A stretch of DNA of 46,101 bases from Xanthomonas sp. NCPPB 1128 (GCF_001043115.1 NZ_LFME01000037.1:1-46101); one strand, 5' to 3'; shown: positions 1-10,185, numbered from the stretch's first letter. Notes: generated from the sequence alone by a model not told the origin. Translations and numbers: made by a program.

Positions 1-888
1 GGCGGGGCCGGCGCTGGCCGCCAGCACTGCATCCACCTCGCTGAGGGTGTCGCGCAGATACCAGTGCCCGTCGCGGCGCACCAGCACCGCGGTGGTGGCG
101 ATCTGTTCGCCGTCCAGCGGGTACTGGATGCGCACCACGGCCTGGTCGCCCTGCTGGTTCACCAGGCCGGTGCGCAGCGCACCGGCGCTGGCGTCCAGGT
201 CCAGGCCGTAGTCGGCCAGCACCGCCTTGAGATCGGCCAGGAACGGACCCAGCCGGCGCAGGCTCTCGTCCATGCCCAGGGTGCGCAGGTCGGCATCGCT
301 GCGCACGCCGGTGCGGCGCGCGCCCGCGCACAGCCGCGCGATCGCGGCCTGGGCGCGCTTGCGCTCGGACAACGGCGCGCGCGCGGCCCAGGCGCTCAGC
401 GCCTGCACCAGTTGCACATAGTGGCCGCGCTGTTCGGGGGTGTAGTGGCCCTGGTTGCGCAGGAACTGCACGCCGAACAGGCCCAGCGAGTGCGCCGCCT
501 GCTTCAGGCTGGCGGCCTGGCCGCCGAACTGCGCATCGAAGGCGCGTTGCAGCTGGCGCTCGGCATCCGGCGCGGCGAGGGTGTCGAGCACCTCGGGCAG
601 GCGTTCGGCCAGCGGCAGTTCGGTCAGCGGCCAGCGGCTGCGGTCCTCGCTCCAGGCCTGCTGCAGGCGCTGGTACTGGGCCGGCGGCACCGCAGCGTGG
701 GCATAGCCGAGCAGGTCGTTGCGCTGCAGCGCGTGCGCCAGCGTGCGCACCGCTGCAGCCGGTTCGGCGCTGGCGCCGGGCAGTTCGGCGGGCGTGCGCT
801 TGCATCCGCCCGCGGCCAGGGCGAGCATCGCCAACAGCAGGACGCACAGCGCGCGCGAGGAGATGACCCGGGTCGGGCAGGGCGACAT
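1..888 (-). CDS. Putative lipoprotein, 3' end outside window
   Basis: The frame is open from an ATG at 888 to the window edge (296 codons, no stop), so the C-terminus is missing. The N-terminus has a basic start, a hydrophobic stretch (about residues 13-26) and Cys29 in the context LALAAGGC, a loose lipobox suggesting export and lipid anchoring. The rest is Ala/Leu/Arg/Gln-rich with a predicted helical middle, and the last visible part (DGHWYLRDTLSEVD) resembles the ends of small periplasmic domains that follow a helical region. I do not recognise a family. It is divergent from the glycoside hydrolase gene at 1174, and the 285-base spacer could hold promoters for both. No clear Shine-Dalgarno precedes the ATG, so the start is likely but not certain. 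G+C and codon use fit a resident gene. Confidence 0.75.
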   Translation of the reverse strand, partial: MSPCPTRVISSRALCVLLLAMLALAAGGCKRTPAELPGASAEPAAAVRTLAHALQRNDLLGYAHAAVPPAQYQRLQQAWSEDRSRWPLTELPLAERLPEVLDTLAAPDAERQLQRAFDAQFGGQAASLKQAAHSLGLFGVQFLRNQGHYTPEQRGHYVQLVQALSAWAARAPLSERKRAQAAIARLCAGARRTGVRSDADLRTLGMDESLRRLGPFLADLKAVLADYGLDLDASAGALRTGLVNQQGDQAVVRIQYPLDGEQIATTAVLVRRDGHWYLRDTLSEVDAVLAASAGPA

Positions 889-1105
889 ACGGTGCGGGCT
901 CGTTCCCCAAAACGTCCCGCATCTTGCTGGGCGCGGGCGATTCCGGCAAGCCGGGCGGGGCGTCGGCGCGGGGAGGCGACCGGCCGGCATTGAGGGGCGG
1001 GTTTGTCGCGGCAGGACATTTCATGACCCGGCGTGGGACCCTCGGGACAGGCATGTCGGCCTATGGCGAGATGTGCCAGTGGATTGCGGATGTTGCAACG
1101 CATCA

Positions 1106-1119
1106 TGTAACCGCTTGCA
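1106..1119. promoter_or_regulatory. Candidate LacI-family operator
   Basis: TGTAACCGCTTGCA is an imperfect palindrome centred on a CG step (10 of 14 positions symmetric), the form expected for LacI-family operators (TG-AA-CG-TT-CA). It lies 55 bases before the hydrolase start and two genes upstream of a LacI regulator. An 8-base palindrome GTTGCAAC lies just before it, at 1092-1099. That the local LacI protein binds here is inference. Confidence 0.35.
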
Positions 1120-1173
1120 GTTGCTGCTAACGTCCGCCCACCTCGATTGAGGCGGTGCTGGCCGGGGGACCCA

Positions 1174-4100
1174 GTGCGATATTCGTCAGAGATCATCCGA
1201 GTGCTCGGTCACGGTGGCGCGCGCCGCTGCGCCTGGGTGTTGTCTGCAGTCCTGTGCGGACTTGCGATGGCGGCCCCGGTGCAGGCGCAGGACGGCCGCC
1301 TGCCGCCGCGTGCGCAATGGCAGGCGTCCAGTTCCTCCAAGCAGGTCAAGGCGCAGGCGATCGGCTATCTGATCGACGGCGACGCCAGCACCCGTACCGC
1401 CGGCGCCTTCAGCCCCGGGCATTGGTTCCAGATCGATCTGGGCCGTGCCGCGCAGGTCGGCGGCGTGCGCCTGCAGTGGGACACCTCCAATCCGGAAGGC
1501 TTTCTGCTGCAGACCTCGCGCGATGGCCAGCGCTGGGACACGGTCTACACGATGGCCGATTCGCTGGGCGGTACCGAGACCGTGTTCTTCGCGCCGCACC
1601 TGGCCCGCTACCTGCGCCTGGCCGCGCCCGCGCGCAGCGCCGACTGGGGCGTATCGATCTACGAAATGGAGCCGTTGGGCGCGGCTGCTGCGCAGCTGCG
1701 CGGCGTGTCCGCGGCCGACGCTGCCGCACTGTGGCAGGGCGGCGCCACGGTGACCATGCCGGGCATGGGCACGCAGACGCGGCAACTGGAGATCGCCTTC
1801 CCGCGTGCGTTCGACAGCGCCATCCTGATCGTGGAGTTCGCCGGTGCGCACGGCGCGGCGCAGCTGCAGGCGCAGGACGCCGCGGGCCGCTGGCGCACGC
1901 TGGCCGACGACCCGCAGGCCGGCGACAGCGACAGCGCCTACCTGGCCGGCACCGCGCCGCTGTCGCTGCGCGCGCTGCGCCTGCGCGTCGACGCCGCGCC
2001 CGGCGGCGTCGCACCGACCCTGGCGCGCCTGCGCCTGCTGGGGCCGAAGGCGGTGATGACGCCGATGAAGCGCTACCAGGTCGCCGCGCAGCGCGGCGCC
2101 ACGCGCGCGCTGTTCCCGGCTTCGCTGCACATGCAGCAGACCTACTGGACCGCGGTCGGCATCCACGCCGGCCGGCAGAAATCGATCTTCGACGAGTACG
2201 GCAACCTGGAGGCGTGGAAGGGCGCGCCGCTGGTGCAGCCATTGTGGCGCGACGCCTCCGGCACCAGCGCCGGCGCCGACGGCCATGCCCTGACCCACGC
2301 GCTGCGCGACGGCTGGAAGCCGATGCCGTCGGTGCGCTGGTCGCCGCAGCCGGGGCTGGAACTGCGCAGCGAGACCTTCGCGATCGAACGCGACGGCCAG
2401 CCGGTGACGCTGCTGCGCCATCGCCTGCGCAACACCGGCACCGCCCCGGTCAGCGGCACCCTGTCGCTGCTGGTGCGGCCGATGCAGATGAATCCGCCGT
2501 GGCAGAACGGCGGCCTGTCGCCGATCCACGCCATCGCCGTCGACGGCGGCACCGTGCAGGTCAACGGCCGCGCGCTGCTGACCTCGCTGAGCGCGCCCAG
2601 CGGCGGCGGCGCCGAGGCGTTCGGCGCGAACGGCGCCACCGAGATCACCCGCCACGTCGCCGCCGGCACGCTGCCGGCGCAGCGCCAGGCCAGCGATGCC
2701 GACGGCCTGGCCGCGGCGATGCTGAACTACACGGTGCGCCTGGCGCCGGGTGCGCAACAGGACGTGGTGCTGGCGTTCCCGCTGGGCACCGCCAGCGCCG
2801 ACGCCCAGGGCCGCCTGCCACCGGCGCCGCCGCTGGACCGCGACGCCCTGCTCGCCGCCGGCCGCGGCGACGCGGGCCGCAGCTTCGACGTGCTGGCCGA
2901 GCAGGTCTCCACGGACTGGCAGCAGCGCCTGGGCAATGTCGGCCTGCGCCTGCCCGACGCCAGCCTGGTGGACATGCTGCGCGCGCAGGCCGCGTACATG
3001 CTGATCAACCAGACCGGCCCGGCGATGCAGCCGGGGCCACGCAACTACAACCGCTCCTTCATTCGCGACGGCATGGCCACCTCGGCGATCCTGCTGCGCA
3101 TGGGCCAGGCGCAGGTCGCGCGCGACTATCTGCAGTGGTACAGCGACCACGCGGTGCATCCGAACGGGCTGGTCTCGCCGATCCTCAACGACGACGGCAG
3201 CGTCAACGACGGCTTCGGCTCGGACCTGGAGTACGACAGCCAGGGCGAGTACATCACCCTGGTCGCCGACGTGGCGCGGCTGGACGGCGGCCCGGAGAGC
3301 GTGCGCGCCTACCTGCCAAAGGTGAAGCTGGCGATGCAGTTCCTGCAGGAACTGCGCGAGCGCACCCTGGTGCCCGGCTACATGGCCGAGCAGCCGGCAC
3401 CGGAACGCTTCCGCGGCATCCTCGCCCCGTCGATCAGCCACGAAGGCTATTCCAGCCCCACCCACAGCTACTGGGACGACTACTGGGCGTTGAAGGGCTG
3501 GCACGACGGCGCCTGGCTGGCCGAATCGCTGGGCGATGCCGCCACCGCCGCCTGGGCGCGCGAACAGTACGCCGCGCTGCGCACCTCGCTGGCCGCGTCC
3601 ATCCGCGCCACCATGGCCTGGAAGGGCGCGGACTACATTCCCGCCGCGGCCGACCTGGGCGACGGCGACCCGACCAGCGTTTCGATCGCGCTGGATCCCA
3701 CTGGCCAGCAGGACCTGCTGCCGGAGGCGGCGCTGCGCACCACCTTCGCGCGCTACCTGGAGGACGTGCGCCAGCGCAAGCAGCCCAACGCGCTGTGGGC
3801 CTACACCCCGTACGAGATGCGCAACGTACTGACCTACGTGCATCTGGACCAGCCGCAGGTGGCCGACGAGCTGCTGCAGGACCTGCTGCGCGACCGCCGC
3901 CCGTTCGAATGGCAGGTGCTGGCCGAGGTGGTGCAGTCGCGGCTGCGCTTCCCGCGCTACCTCGGCGACATGCCGCATACCTGGATCGGCGCCGAGTATG
4001 CCCGCACCCTGTTCGGCATGCTCATGCACGAGGGCGACGACGCGCTGGTGCTGCTGCCCGGCGTGCCGCCGGCCTGGCTGGCCGACGACGGCCTGGCCGT

Positions 4101-4332
4101 GCAGCGCCTGCCCACCGCCTACGGCACGCTCGGCCTGCGCGCGCGCCAGCGCGACGGGCGGCTGCGGGTGGAGCTCGACAGTGGCCTGCGCGCCGGCAGC
4201 GCCGTGCGCGTGGTATGGCCCTCGCGCACCCGGCCGACCCAGGTGCGCGTGGACGGCCGCCGGATCGAGCAGTACGACGCCGGCGGCGTCACTCTGTCCA
4301 AGCCGTTCCGGACCCTGGAGGCACGCTGGTGA
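1174..4332 (+). CDS. Discoidin-domain protein with putative (alpha/alpha)6 glycoside hydrolase core
   Basis: A 1052-residue exported protein. A GTG start at 1174 is chosen because GGGGGA lies just upstream and the signal peptide follows directly (hydrophobic to about residue 38, ending PVQAQ); a TTG at 1147 and a GTG at 1201 are alternatives. Residues about 50-170 look like an F5/8 type C (discoidin) carbohydrate-binding domain, with [20 protein letters not shown] and a closing ARYLRL strand. Residues about 600-960 contain [36 protein letters not shown] and [13 protein letters not shown], the helical-hairpin and aromatic pattern of six-hairpin glycosidases. I cannot assign a GH family or the catalytic acids. 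The stop overlaps the LacI start (GTGA) and a TonB receptor follows, so it probably acts in the periplasm or at the surface on an imported glycan or glycoconjugate. Confidence 0.8.
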   Translation: MRYSSEIIRVLGHGGARRCAWVLSAVLCGLAMAAPVQAQDGRLPPRAQWQASSSSKQVKAQAIGYLIDGDASTRTAGAFSPGHWFQIDLGRAAQVGGVRLQWDTSNPEGFLLQTSRDGQRWDTVYTMADSLGGTETVFFAPHLARYLRLAAPARSADWGVSIYEMEPLGAAAAQLRGVSAADAAALWQGGATVTMPGMGTQTRQLEIAFPRAFDSAILIVEFAGAHGAAQLQAQDAAGRWRTLADDPQAGDSDSAYLAGTAPLSLRALRLRVDAAPGGVAPTLARLRLLGPKAVMTPMKRYQVAAQRGATRALFPASLHMQQTYWTAVGIHAGRQKSIFDEYGNLEAWKGAPLVQPLWRDASGTSAGADGHALTHALRDGWKPMPSVRWSPQPGLELRSETFAIERDGQPVTLLRHRLRNTGTAPVSGTLSLLVRPMQMNPPWQNGGLSPIHAIAVDGGTVQVNGRALLTSLSAPSGGGAEAFGANGATEITRHVAAGTLPAQRQASDADGLAAAMLNYTVRLAPGAQQDVVLAFPLGTASADAQGRLPPAPPLDRDALLAAGRGDAGRSFDVLAEQVSTDWQQRLGNVGLRLPDASLVDMLRAQAAYMLINQTGPAMQPGPRNYNRSFIRDGMATSAILLRMGQAQVARDYLQWYSDHAVHPNGLVSPILNDDGSVNDGFGSDLEYDSQGEYITLVADVARLDGGPESVRAYLPKVKLAMQFLQELRERTLVPGYMAEQPAPERFRGILAPSISHEGYSSPTHSYWDDYWALKGWHDGAWLAESLGDAATAAWAREQYAALRTSLAASIRATMAWKGADYIPAAADLGDGDPTSVSIALDPTGQQDLLPEAALRTTFARYLEDVRQRKQPNALWAYTPYEMRNVLTYVHLDQPQVADELLQDLLRDRRPFEWQVLAEVVQSRLRFPRYLGDMPHTWIGAEYARTLFGMLMHEGDDALVLLPGVPPAWLADDGLAVQRLPTAYGTLGLRARQRDGRLRVELDSGLRAGSAVRVVWPSRTRPTQVRVDGRRIEQYDAGGVTLSKPFRTLEARW

Positions 4333-5399
4333 GCCCGCCCCCCGTCCCGGCGCCGGATCCGCGCGCCAACATCACCATCAAGGACGTGGCGCGCCTGGCC
4401 AACGTGTCGGTGGCCACCGTCTCGCGCACCATGAACGGCCACCAGCACGTGGCCGAAACCGTGCGCGCGCGGGTGCTGGAAGCCGCGCGCACCCTGCACT
4501 ACGTGCCGCACCACGCCGCGCGCAGCCTGAGCAGCCGCCGCACCCACACCATCGGCGTGGTGCTGCCGGACCTGCACGGCGAGTTCTTTTCCGAGCTGAT
4601 CCGCGGCATCGATACGGTGGCGCGCGAGCGCGGCCTGCACCTGCTGGTGTCCAGCTACCACGGCGAACCGGAACAGCAGCGGCTGGCGGTGCGGCGCATG
4701 CCCGGGCGCGTCGACGGCTTGCTGATCATGTCGCCGTCCCTGGCCAGCGATGCCGAGGACCCGGCCGACATGCTGCCCGGCACGCTGCCGGCGGTGCTGA
4801 TGAACTGCGCCGAGCGCATTGGCGAGGCGCAGGTGCTCAACGTCGACAACTACGGCGGCGCGCGCGCCATGACCCGCCACCTGCTGGACGTGGGCCACCG
4901 CCGCATCGCCTTCATCGCCGGGCCGGACGACAACTTCGATGCGCGCGAACGCCTGCGCGGCTACCGCGACGAACTGCGCGAGCGCTGCCCGCAGGTGGCA
5001 CCGCTGGTGCTGCCCGGCGCCTTCGACGAGGCCTCCGGCTACCGCGCCGGCGAAGCCCTGCTGCAGGGCCAGCGGCCGGACGTGGTGTTCGCCGCCAACG
5101 ACATGATGGCGCTGGGCTGCCTGTTCGCCTTCACCCACGCCGGGCTGCGCGTACCCGAGGACATCGCCCTGGCCGGCTTCGACGACGTGCCGATGGCACG
5201 CTACGTGCATCCGGCCCTGACGACCATGCGCGTGGACATCGCCGGCTTCGGCGCCCGCGCCATGCAGCTGCTGCTCGCCGCGCTGGAGCCGCATGCCGCA
5301 CCGGCGCCGTCCGCGGCATCGGCAGCGTCGGCCAGCGCGATCGCCCCGCAACTGATCGTTCGTGCTTCCAGTGCCCAGCGAGGGACCGCCATGGACTGA
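4329..5399 (+). CDS. LacI-family transcriptional regulator
   Basis: A 356-residue protein. The start is GTG 4329: it overlaps the hydrolase stop as GTGA, and GGAGG lies at 4317-4321 seven bases before it, so the two are probably translationally coupled. Residues about 17-70 form the LacI helix-turn-helix plus hinge (TIKDVARLANVSVATVSRTM, then HHAARSLSSRRTHTIGVVLP). The remainder is a periplasmic-binding-protein-like effector domain (VFAANDMMALG, EDIALAGFDDVPMARYVHPALTT). Family members repress catabolic genes and release DNA on binding a sugar-type ligand. The C-terminus has an Ala/Ser-rich low-complexity insert (about residues 323-340) before the last strand. It probably controls the hydrolase, itself and the TonB receptor locus through the candidate operator at 1106. 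Confidence 0.95.
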   Translation: MSPPPVPAPDPRANITIKDVARLANVSVATVSRTMNGHQHVAETVRARVLEAARTLHYVPHHAARSLSSRRTHTIGVVLPDLHGEFFSELIRGIDTVARERGLHLLVSSYHGEPEQQRLAVRRMPGRVDGLLIMSPSLASDAEDPADMLPGTLPAVLMNCAERIGEAQVLNVDNYGGARAMTRHLLDVGHRRIAFIAGPDDNFDARERLRGYRDELRERCPQVAPLVLPGAFDEASGYRAGEALLQGQRPDVVFAANDMMALGCLFAFTHAGLRVPEDIALAGFDDVPMARYVHPALTTMRVDIAGFGARAMQLLLAALEPHAAPAPSAASAASASAIAPQLIVRASSAQRGTAMD

Positions 5400-5489
5400 C
5401 ACCGACGCATGCAGCACCGATGTCGTTTTTTGCACCACCTAGAAGAACACAACAATGATCCCGTTTACCGCCCTGGGAGGGCTTTTGTC

Positions 5490-8400
5490 ATGAAGAAACC
5501 GCGTTCCGCCTCCAACCTGCCCGCACGCAGCCTGCTGTGCTGCGCGCTGGCCACCTGCCTGTTCGCCACGATGCCGGCGATGGCCCAGTCCAGCAACGCG
5601 ACCCTGCGCGGTCAGGTCGCCGCCGCCCAGGCCGGCACCGAAGTCACCGTCACCAACATCGCCACCGGCTCGGTGCGCCGCGCGCCGGTCGCCGCCAACG
5701 GCAGCTACACTGTGGTCGGCCTGCCGCCGGGTACCTACAAGGTCGAGGCCAACGGCGTGACCAAGACGGTGACCCTGCAGGTGGCGTCTTCCTCCACGGT
5801 CGATCTCGACGCCGGGACCCCGGCGGCCGGCGGTAACGCGACCACCCTGGACACCATTACCGTCAGCGCGCCGCTGCTGAAGGACGTCAAGACCTCGGAA
5901 GTGGGCAACGTGGTCTCGCTGCACCAGATCGAGCAGCTGCCGCAGGCCACGCGCAACTTCCTGGAGTTCGCCGACACCGTGCCAGGCATGGTGTTCCAGA
6001 TCGATTCGCAGGGTCACACCACGCTACGCGGTGGTGCCTCCAACAGCAGCGCCGGCAATCTCTACATCGACGGCGTCAGCCAGAAGAGCTACGTGGCCAA
6101 GGGCGGTATCGCCGGCCAGAACGACAGCCAGGGCAACCCGTTTCCGCAGCTGGCGATCGGCGAGTACAAGGTCATCACCTCCAACTACAAGGCCGAGTTC
6201 GGCCAAGTGAGCGGCGCGGCGGTCACCGCGGCTACCAAGTCAGGTACCAACGAGTTCCACGGCGAGGTGTTCTACCGCTATACCGATCAGGATCTGCGCG
6301 ACAAGAGCCCGGCCGAAGAAGCGACCGGCAACAAAGTGGACTCGCAGACCAAGGAGTATGGCTTCGCGATCGGCGGTCCGATCCTGCAGGACCGCATGCA
6401 CTTCTTCTTCGCCTATGAAGGCAAGGACAACGTCGTGCCACGCACGATCTATCCCGACGCCAAGGCGGCGCCATATGTCGGCTTCCTGCCAGCGAACTTG
6501 TCTAGCCAGTACGGCGCGGCGAATCTCCCCTTCACCGAAGACCTGTATTTCGGCAAGATCGACTTCGAGCCGACTGACCGCGACCGTTTCGAACTGAGCG
6601 CGCAGGTTCGCGACGAGACCCAGACCGACAACGTTGGTGGGCAGAACGCCACCGATCACGGTCTCGACAAGATCAACAAAGACAAGCGCGTCGCGCTGCG
6701 TTGGGCGCATAGTGCCGATGCTTGGTACAACGAGTTGATCGTCAGCCGCGAGGATGGCCGCAACGATCCGTTGCCGATGAGCACGGGCAACGGCGTCATC
6801 TACAACTACCTGGATTACACCGATCCGAACATCGGCGAGTACAACTTCCTGTCCACTGGACCGGCCGGTGGCGCGAGTGTGCAGAAGCGTCAACAGGAAG
6901 GCTGGTCGCTGCAGAACGACCTGACCTTCACCAGCTTCCAGTGGCATGGTGACCACACCATCAAGATGGGCGTGAACTACAAGGACATCAAGCTGACGGC
7001 GCAGGATGCCGCGTCCTTGAACCCGCAGTTCAGCTATTCGGTCGGCGCCAGCGGTGTGGCCTCCACGCCCTATCGCGTGGACTTCTATTCGCCGTACGCC
7101 ACTCCGGGCCAGAGCGCGATCGTTTCCACCAAGGCCAAGCAGTACGGCATCTACCTGCAGGACGATTGGGCGGTCAACGACAAGCTGATGCTGAATATCG
7201 GCATGCGTTGGGATTACGAGGACAACCCGGCCTACACCGATTTCGTCACCTCGCCGGCCTTCGTCCAGGCGCTGTATTCCAACGACCCTGCGAATCCGGG
7301 CCAGCCCTGGGCCAACCGCCTGCTGCCGAGTGGCGTCAATGCCGCCGACTACATCAGCAACGGCCACAACCGCAAGAACTTCAAGGATGCGTGGCAGCCA
7401 CGTCTGGGCTTCTCCTACGACTTCTTCGGTGACCAGTCCGCCGTGCTGCATGGCGGTGCCGGGCGGTCCTACGACCGCAATCTGTTCGAGCAGATGGCCT
7501 ACGAGACCAGCAAGGCAGCGCTGTCGCCGGTCGCGGTGTTCTTCCAGAATCCCGTCACCGGCCAGTGCTACCGCAGTGATCGCGTGTGCGTGCCTTGGGA
7601 TCCGAAGTACCTCAACGGCATGGACAATCTCAATGCCATCGCCGGCGTCAGCGGCAGCGGCGAGCTGTTCATGTTCAACAACCATCTGAAGACCCCGTAC
7701 AGCGACCAGTACAGCATCGGCATCAGCAACCAGGTGGGCGATTGGCTGACCGACGTGACCGTGCAGCGCAACCTGAGCTACGACGGTTTCGCCATGTCGT
7801 TGATCAACCGTTACCCGAACGGCGCGTACTTCCAGAACGGCAGCGCGCCGTGGGGCGAGCCGGTGCCGGGCTACAAGAACACCATCATCGGCATGAATGG
7901 GTTGGAGCAGCGCACCACCCAGGTGCTGCTGTCGGCGGAGAAGCCCTACACCAAGGAATCTGGTTGGGGCCTGACCCTGTCCTACACGCACACCAATGCG
8001 CGTCAGAACCGCAACATCGACGAGCCCTTCGGCTTCGACAAGGCCACCATCCACGACTATCCGTTCGTGAAGTCCGACGCCGTGGCGGGCCACCGCTTCG
8101 TCGCTTCTGGCTCGATCGACGGCCCGTGGGGCATGACCTTCGGTGCCAAGCTGGTGTTGGCCACGCCGGAACCGATCAACACCATCGCTTGCTACGGCAA
8201 GACCGATCCCGATGGTGCGACCTGCCAGCAGGTCGCTGCGGTCCCGCCGGGCAACGGCAAGTTCCTGGTCGGCGGCAAGATCTGGGGTTATCGCACGGTC
8301 GACTTCCAGGCGTCGAAGGACTTCACCGTTTACAACGACTTCAAGCTGTCGGCGCGCGTGAACCTGCTCAATGCCTTCAACTTCAAGAACTACAATACGT

Positions 8401-8519
8401 ACGTCTACAACGACTTCGGCAGCAATGGCCGCTACGATCCGAACATCGCCATCAACAAGACCGGCGACATCATGTACGTCCCGCGCACCGTGACCTTCGA
8501 GATCGGCGCCAAGTTCTGA
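5490..8519 (+). CDS. TonB-dependent receptor, Oar-like with N-terminal carboxypeptidase-regulatory-like domain
   Basis: 1009 residues. ATG 5490 is preceded by GGGAGG at 5475-5480. The signal peptide ends at about residue 31 (MPAMAQSSN). A small beta-sandwich follows (about 35-105, TLRGQVAAAQAGTEVTVTNI to GTYKVEANG), as in CarboxypepD_reg domains of Oar-type receptors. The plug spans about 115-260 (GNVVSLHQIEQLPQATRNF, TLRGGASN, NLYIDGVSQK, FGQVSGAAVTAATKSGTNEF). The rest is the outer-membrane beta-barrel, ending in an aromatic Phe (VTFEIGAKF). It imports a substrate across the outer membrane using TonB energy. The position after a LacI regulator and a hydrolase, and before a halogenase, suggests a glycan- or peptide-linked substrate, but the substrate cannot be read from the sequence. 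Confidence 0.93.
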   Translation: MKKPRSASNLPARSLLCCALATCLFATMPAMAQSSNATLRGQVAAAQAGTEVTVTNIATGSVRRAPVAANGSYTVVGLPPGTYKVEANGVTKTVTLQVASSSTVDLDAGTPAAGGNATTLDTITVSAPLLKDVKTSEVGNVVSLHQIEQLPQATRNFLEFADTVPGMVFQIDSQGHTTLRGGASNSSAGNLYIDGVSQKSYVAKGGIAGQNDSQGNPFPQLAIGEYKVITSNYKAEFGQVSGAAVTAATKSGTNEFHGEVFYRYTDQDLRDKSPAEEATGNKVDSQTKEYGFAIGGPILQDRMHFFFAYEGKDNVVPRTIYPDAKAAPYVGFLPANLSSQYGAANLPFTEDLYFGKIDFEPTDRDRFELSAQVRDETQTDNVGGQNATDHGLDKINKDKRVALRWAHSADAWYNELIVSREDGRNDPLPMSTGNGVIYNYLDYTDPNIGEYNFLSTGPAGGASVQKRQQEGWSLQNDLTFTSFQWHGDHTIKMGVNYKDIKLTAQDAASLNPQFSYSVGASGVASTPYRVDFYSPYATPGQSAIVSTKAKQYGIYLQDDWAVNDKLMLNIGMRWDYEDNPAYTDFVTSPAFVQALYSNDPANPGQPWANRLLPSGVNAADYISNGHNRKNFKDAWQPRLGFSYDFFGDQSAVLHGGAGRSYDRNLFEQMAYETSKAALSPVAVFFQNPVTGQCYRSDRVCVPWDPKYLNGMDNLNAIAGVSGSGELFMFNNHLKTPYSDQYSIGISNQVGDWLTDVTVQRNLSYDGFAMSLINRYPNGAYFQNGSAPWGEPVPGYKNTIIGMNGLEQRTTQVLLSAEKPYTKESGWGLTLSYTHTNARQNRNIDEPFGFDKATIHDYPFVKSDAVAGHRFVASGSIDGPWGMTFGAKLVLATPEPINTIACYGKTDPDGATCQQVAAVPPGNGKFLVGGKIWGYRTVDFQASKDFTVYNDFKLSARVNLLNAFNFKNYNTYVYNDFGSNGRYDPNIAINKTGDIMYVPRTVTFEIGAKF

Positions 8520-8531
8520 TCCACTGCATGA

Positions 8532-8594
8532 CCCACGCGCGTGCCCGACCGGCGCGCGTGGGGTTTCAACGGACGGGGCCGCGTGGCCCCGTCC
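8532..8594 (+). terminator. Two consecutive hairpins between TonB receptor and halogenase
   Basis: Hairpin 1 pairs 8532-8541 with 8553-8562 (10 bp, CCCACGCGCG with CGCGCGTGGG) and is followed by GTTTC. Hairpin 2 pairs 8571-8580 with 8585-8594 (10 bp, GGACGGGGCC with GGCCCCGTCC, loop GCGT) and is followed by GCGTTT. The T-tracts are weak, so these may attenuate transcription or stabilise the receptor message rather than terminate fully. Confidence 0.5.
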
Positions 8595-8637
8595 GCGTTT
8601 GCGGTCGCCCCTTTCTTTGGTACAGGACCATGCACGC

Positions 8638-10155
8638 ATGATCGCCGCCCCTCTTCGCAATCTGGTCATCGTCGGCGGCGGCACTGCCGGCTGGATGGCC
8701 GCTGCCGCGCTGGCACGTGTGCTGGGCCCCGACTACCGCATCACCTTGATCGAGTCCGAGCAGATCGGCATCGTCGGCGTCGGCGAGGCCACCGTGCCGC
8801 ACATCAAGGCTTTCAACAACCTGCTCGGCATCAACGAGGCCGAGTTCGTGCGCCACACCCAGGGCAGCTTCAAGCTCGGCATCGAGTTCGCCGACTGGCA
8901 GCGCCCAGGCACCTCCTACGTGCATGGCTTCGGCAGCGAGATCGGGCATCCGCTCGGGCTGCTGCCGTTCCAGCAGTACTGGTTCAAGCAGGCGCTGGCC
9001 GGCAAGGCCAGGCCGCTGGGCGCCTACACGCTCAACACCGTCGCCGCCAAGCGCGACCGCTTCATGACCTCGGCCACCGACGTGCCGCCGAATTCGCCGT
9101 TGGCCAACATCGCCTACGCCTACCATTTCGATGCGGCGCTGTATGCGGGCTTCCTGCGCGGCTACGCCGAGCAGCGCGGGGTGAGCCGACGCGAAGGCAT
9201 TGTCGAGGAGGTGCTGCTGCATCCGGAATCGGGCGACGTGCTTTCGGTGCGGCTGGCCTCGGGCGAGGCGATCGCCGGCGACCTGTTCATCGATTGCTCC
9301 GGCTTCCGCGGCCTGCTGATCGAGCAGGCGCTGCACACCGGCTACCACGATTTCAGCCACTGGCTGCCCTGCGACCGCGCGCTGGCGGTGCCCTGCGCCA
9401 AGGTCGGCCTGCCCACGCCGTACACCCGCGCCACCGCTCGCGCGGCCGGCTGGCAGTGGCGCATCCCGCTGCAGCACCGCACCGGCAACGGCTACGTGTA
9501 CTGCAGCGCGCACATCAGCGACGACGAGGCCGCGGCCACGCTGCTGGCCAACCTCGACGGCCCGGCCCTGGCCGATCCGCGTCCGCTGCGCTTCGTCACC
9601 GGCCGCCGCAAGCAGGTGTGGAACCGCAACGTGGTCGCGCTGGGCCTGGCCAGCGGCTTCATGGAGCCGCTGGAATCGACCAGCATCCACCTGGTCCAGT
9701 CCGGCATCTCCAAGCTGCTGGAACTGTTCCCGCGCGAGGGCATCAGCCCGGTGCTGGTGCGGCGCTACAACGAGCGCATCGCCTTCGAGTTCGACCGCAT
9801 CCGCGATTTCCTGCTGCTGCACTACCACGCCACCGAGCGCGACGACAGCGCGTTCTGGCGGCACTGCCGCAGCATGCCGATCACCCCGGAGCTGCAGGAG
9901 ACGCTCGACCTGTTCCGCGACAGCGGCCGCTTCTACCGCAACGGTGATGAGATGTTCGCCGAGATCAGCTGGGTGCAGGTGATGGTCGGGCAGGGCATCC
10001 TGCCGCGCGCCTACCACCCGCTGGTGGACCAGGTGCCGCAGGCCGATCTGGAGCGCTTCATGGCCAGCGTCGAGCAGACCATCGGCCACTGCGCCGATGC
10101 GATGCCGCCGCACCAGGCCTTCATCGACCGCTACTGCGCGGCGCGGCCCGCCTGA
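8638..10155 (+). CDS. Tryptophan-halogenase-family flavin-dependent enzyme
   Basis: 505 residues. The start is ATG 8638; the nearby ATG at 8630 is out of frame. The FAD-binding motif GGGTAGW is at residues 13-19. The family signature WxWxIP is at 272-277 (WQWRIP), which keeps FAD reduction and substrate oxidation apart. The residues aligned with the catalytic pair of PrnA fall at the same numbers, Lys79 (SFKLGIEF) and Glu346 (MEPLESTSIHL), so the enzyme should be active. Known family members use FADH2, O2 and halide to halogenate tryptophan or indole-like substrates; several from this family that sit beside TonB receptors prefer free indole and bromide, but the real substrate here is unknown. 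It lies downstream of the TonB receptor, probably in the same locus. A separate flavin reductase would be needed and is not seen nearby. Confidence 0.9.
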   Translation: MIAAPLRNLVIVGGGTAGWMAAAALARVLGPDYRITLIESEQIGIVGVGEATVPHIKAFNNLLGINEAEFVRHTQGSFKLGIEFADWQRPGTSYVHGFGSEIGHPLGLLPFQQYWFKQALAGKARPLGAYTLNTVAAKRDRFMTSATDVPPNSPLANIAYAYHFDAALYAGFLRGYAEQRGVSRREGIVEEVLLHPESGDVLSVRLASGEAIAGDLFIDCSGFRGLLIEQALHTGYHDFSHWLPCDRALAVPCAKVGLPTPYTRATARAAGWQWRIPLQHRTGNGYVYCSAHISDDEAAATLLANLDGPALADPRPLRFVTGRRKQVWNRNVVALGLASGFMEPLESTSIHLVQSGISKLLELFPREGISPVLVRRYNERIAFEFDRIRDFLLLHYHATERDDSAFWRHCRSMPITPELQETLDLFRDSGRFYRNGDEMFAEISWVQVMVGQGILPRAYHPLVDQVPQADLERFMASVEQTIGHCADAMPPHQAFIDRYCAARPA

Positions 10156-10185
10156 GCGCGCCACGCGGCCACCAAACGCGAGCAC

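Noticed and set aside
1186-4029. Minus-strand open frame of 947 codons opposite the hydrolase
   Set aside because: Shadow of the plus-strand gene; no domain or signal, and biased residue content. The same applies to 16170-18878 opposite tamB and 40624-43215 opposite the second receptor.
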